Assembly (NCBI GenBank): GCA_030407315.1
Contig: JALQPE010000273.1
Span: 1-41,286 of the forward strand
DNA from: Asparagopsis taxiformis
Lineage: Eukaryota > Rhodophyta > Florideophyceae > Bonnemaisoniales > Bonnemaisoniaceae
Length of the DNA: 41,286 bases
Reading direction: 5' to 3'
Shown here: piece by piece, positions 39,031-41,286 of the stretch
Numbering within the stretch: position 1 is the first letter of the stretch
Layout: every line of letters begins with the position of its first letter
Made by a program: the position numbers and the translations under genes
Notes under the pieces: model-generated
The model's database searches: none
The model's input: the letters and a program-made list of their open reading frames with translations, nothing else
What the model was told of the DNA's origin: nothing

Positions 39031-39092
39031 GTTTATATTCTGTTACCTACCCTAGAGCTCTAATGACGTGCCCAGTCCCAAGTTTCGTACCT
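39031..39092. repeat. Third copy of an arm-internal segment
   Basis: GTTTATATTCTGTTACC... to ...TTTCGTACC matches 6893-6949 in the left arm (same strand) and its complement near 27714-27770 in the right arm, with about five differences, including TACCTACCCTAGAGCTCT unchanged. Confidence 0.8.
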
Positions 39093-41094
39093 GGTGCTGG
39101 GCAGAATGGCTAATTAGCGTACTTCATTCTAAGGATGAAGTCGACATTCTGTCGCGTCTGCAGCCATAACATGCTGTTGGCGCCGATTACAGCGGTGATT
39201 ACACCGTTTGTGACGTAGCCATCGGCGCCGATGATTTATGCGCCGTAACACTTCAACGCGCCTACCACACACGCAATGTACTGTCATATTAGGTTTTCTC
39301 AAATCCTCGTCCGCCCACACGCTCAATTCATGCATGCATTCCCTCACCGCCTTCCACTCGCGTCACACGCACCCTTTCGCCCGTCTAAATGCCCCCTTGC
39401 CTTGACATCCCTCATATATCAACTGGTTCGACTCGCACCGCGTTGGTCCACTTAGCATGACCATAGTCGCCGCGCCCATTCTTCGACCACATTCGCCGTC
39501 CAGTCGCGCCCAATCCCAACTGCCGCACACATACATAAACGAGCTTCCCATGATCACTTCCGCCCGGGCTGTCCCAACGGGCATACGATGCCATCCATAC
39601 TCTGTCCGCAGATGAGCTCAACTCCCTTGTGCCAATCACTTGACGCCATTCGCACCTTCCACACACCCACCTCGCTGTTTCTTACTATCCTTCACACACA
39701 CCTCGCTCCTGCCCAATCACATCTTCCAGTCTGTCACACTCGGTGATGCCAATCCGTCCCAGTAACGAGGTCGCAATATCGTCGACCTCGCTATTGAGAC
39801 AATGTAAACAAAGAGGTTTTTCACCACACCCTGTGATCCATGACTTGACCAACTGAGACCGTGAGCCGGATAACGTTGAAATGTTTATTCTTGAACTGCA
39901 TCTTGAGATGTATTGAACACTTGCGCAGCAGTCCCCCATCCCTGGACAGCGAGCCAGTCGTTGCACTCGGGTGTCAATCAAGTGAATGCAGTGTGTCAAC
40001 GTGCCTTGTACAAAAACTTGGACCGGCTCTTGCGCCCCTGCCACTGCTCAAGCGTATCCAGATACTTGAGTGTGCCAGTCCAGAGTCTTAATATTCAGGT
40101 TGATGCATGTGAGCTGCCAAAATAGTCCAAATGGAACATATGACGATTTACGCCGAACAAACATGTTGTCCTGCACAGCGTTGTTCTCTAGTGTTGCGCA
40201 CTACACCATCTATCCCTTACTATCTAAACGAACAGCTTAAAAATGCTACATCTACAAGCACCAGTGTGGACTGGGCTCGTCTGTCTTCCAAGAGTTTCCA
40301 GAATGGGATGTGGATATGGTTATGACTTCAACGACAACAGCGTGTGGTGAATGATGAGCGAAAAGTTTGTTTACTCGTTGCTTTCACTCGCAGTCTGCCC
40401 TGCGTCATGGTGCAATGCGATACAAATTGCTACTGGGAAAGAAGCTTTACAGAGTGAGGCAATGGTAAGGTGTCGGATACATACCGACGCTTCTCATACA
40501 AAGCTATATTTGTAAAAGTCAGTAGTATACAGTGTACGTGAGCATTGCATTGCATCGCATCTAGTAAGCGCGCACACGAACGCACAAATACAGATGCACG
40601 CACTGGCGATTGATTCACAACGAGCGCAACTAGTCCACAACAACCATTTGATTGAAGCTCTCCGGGTGATTCTAGCAGCAACGCATCTGCAATGGTTACG
40701 ACACTAAGCTGTTGGAAAGGACCTGCAAGCAAGTTTCAAACACAAGGCCACACCAGCAGCAGAAAGAAAAAGTACATTTGTAATGAAATGCCACCGAATA
40801 TTGCCTCCATCTTGGTTTCAGTGTTAGTTTGTGTAGAGCTGCCGCTGTGGTGAATAAGAGCGTTCCGTGTTTCAACAAGCGTATTAAGAAATACATATGT
40901 GACTGTGAGCGACATGCGGTGGCATGTTGTTGCGTTACAGACGGTTAGATGATGATGTGAGGGAAGCAGCGATGCAAGAACTAGGCGCACATGTAACGCC
41001 AACAAAGATGCACACTGTGTTGCATTGAGAGTGCTGCGCGATGTTGGGGCGAGAGAGGAGGTCGACGTGGTGCAGACATCACACATCATTCCAT
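39093..41094. other. No confidently supported gene
   Basis: Open frames exist on the minus strand (39685-40044 with CGEKPLCLHCLNSEVDDIAT; 39412-39666 with ADRVWMASYARWDSPGG; 40736-41113 with a hydrophobic C-terminus). None is recognised and they are in different frames. They may be exons or remnants of one or more genes. A near-palindromic stretch is at 39176-39230 (GGCGCCGATTACAGCGGTGA and onward, with GGCGCCGATGATTTATGCGCC). Confidence 0.3.
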
Positions 41095-41286
41095 TCACAT
41101 TATATTCCACCAATACCCGTCAGGTGTATAGAAACTGTATGATTTCTCCCCAGACTCATCTCCCATCACTCCAGTAATCCCACTATCACCATTCCCACTC
41201 ACGTTTCCATGGTACTCATGTACGTCACACATAGCGTAACCCGTCATCTTCTTAGGACCAGGATTGGACAAAGCAGTGGCGTCTTG
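41095..41286 (-). CDS. Partial open frame at the right edge
   Basis: Open on the minus strand from the window edge to a TGA at 41095-41097, 63 codons, with QDATALSNPGPKKMTGYAMC and YSFYTPDGYWWNIM. The composition looks coding, but no family is recognised. A GTGAGT inside it could be a splice donor. Confidence 0.3.
   Translation of the reverse strand, partial: QDATALSNPGPKKMTGYAMCDVHEYHGNVSGNGDSGITGVMGDESGEKSYSFYTPDGYWWNIM

Overview
The window is eukaryotic. It has spliceosomal-intron-like sequence, LTR retrotransposons of both the Ty1/copia and Ty3/gypsy types, a chromodomain integrase, and remnants of importin-beta-like, DUF676-like and TIR-containing genes. A KDZ/Plavaka-like transposase remnant at the left edge makes a fungus the most likely host, but the species cannot be named from this sequence. 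This is repeat-rich accessory DNA, and almost every host gene in it is broken. Many lesions are single-base indels in short homopolymers, so residual long-read consensus error is a standing alternative for those, but not for stop codons shared by both repeat arms.

Layout: (1) 1-976, a decayed KDZ/Plavaka-like transposase. (2) A roughly 4.0 kb inverted duplication. The left arm (about 1032-16948) is swollen by a copia element (1317-6309, TSD AAAAG) and a gypsy element, here called gypsy-1 (9877-16804, TSD GGGCG). The right arm (24634-28687) is uninterrupted and carries the empty site for both insertions. Each arm holds a broken transportin-3/importin-13-like gene and a broken DUF676 esterase-like gene. 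(3) The spacer (16949-24633) contains a broken minus-strand gene with WD40-like and TIR-like segments, split by a chromodomain Ty3/gypsy element, here called gypsy-2 (17902-23490, TSD ATATT). (4) 28688-41286 is mostly repeats: odd-centred palindromes, an 11-unit 35-bp array, four fold-back elements built from a 39-bp palindrome, 172-bp tandem units, and a decayed 2OG-Fe(II)-oxygenase-like gene.

The most unusual content is in gypsy-1. Between integrase and the 3' LTR, on the strand opposite gag-pol, lies a gene whose protein starts with a close copy of the histone H3 tail. It is in register with H3 so that K4, K9, S10 and T11 keep their positions, and it is followed by an H3-like RYRPG segment and then by sequence of no recognised fold. 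A second antisense frame, apparently the continuation after a one-base slip in a C6 run, looks like a papain/OTU-order cysteine peptidase domain with a very basic C-terminus. A cluster of TACTGTAA-type motifs and a perfect palindrome sit just upstream, as a private promoter might. The gag-pol genes of the same copy are defective (several frameshifts; the RT block with the first catalytic Asp is missing), yet its two 232-bp LTRs are identical by eye.

Order of events inferred from the nesting: host genes acquired shared stop codons; the segment was duplicated in inverted orientation; copia and gypsy-1 then entered only the left arm; gypsy-2 entered the spacer gene at an unknown time (its LTRs differ at two positions).
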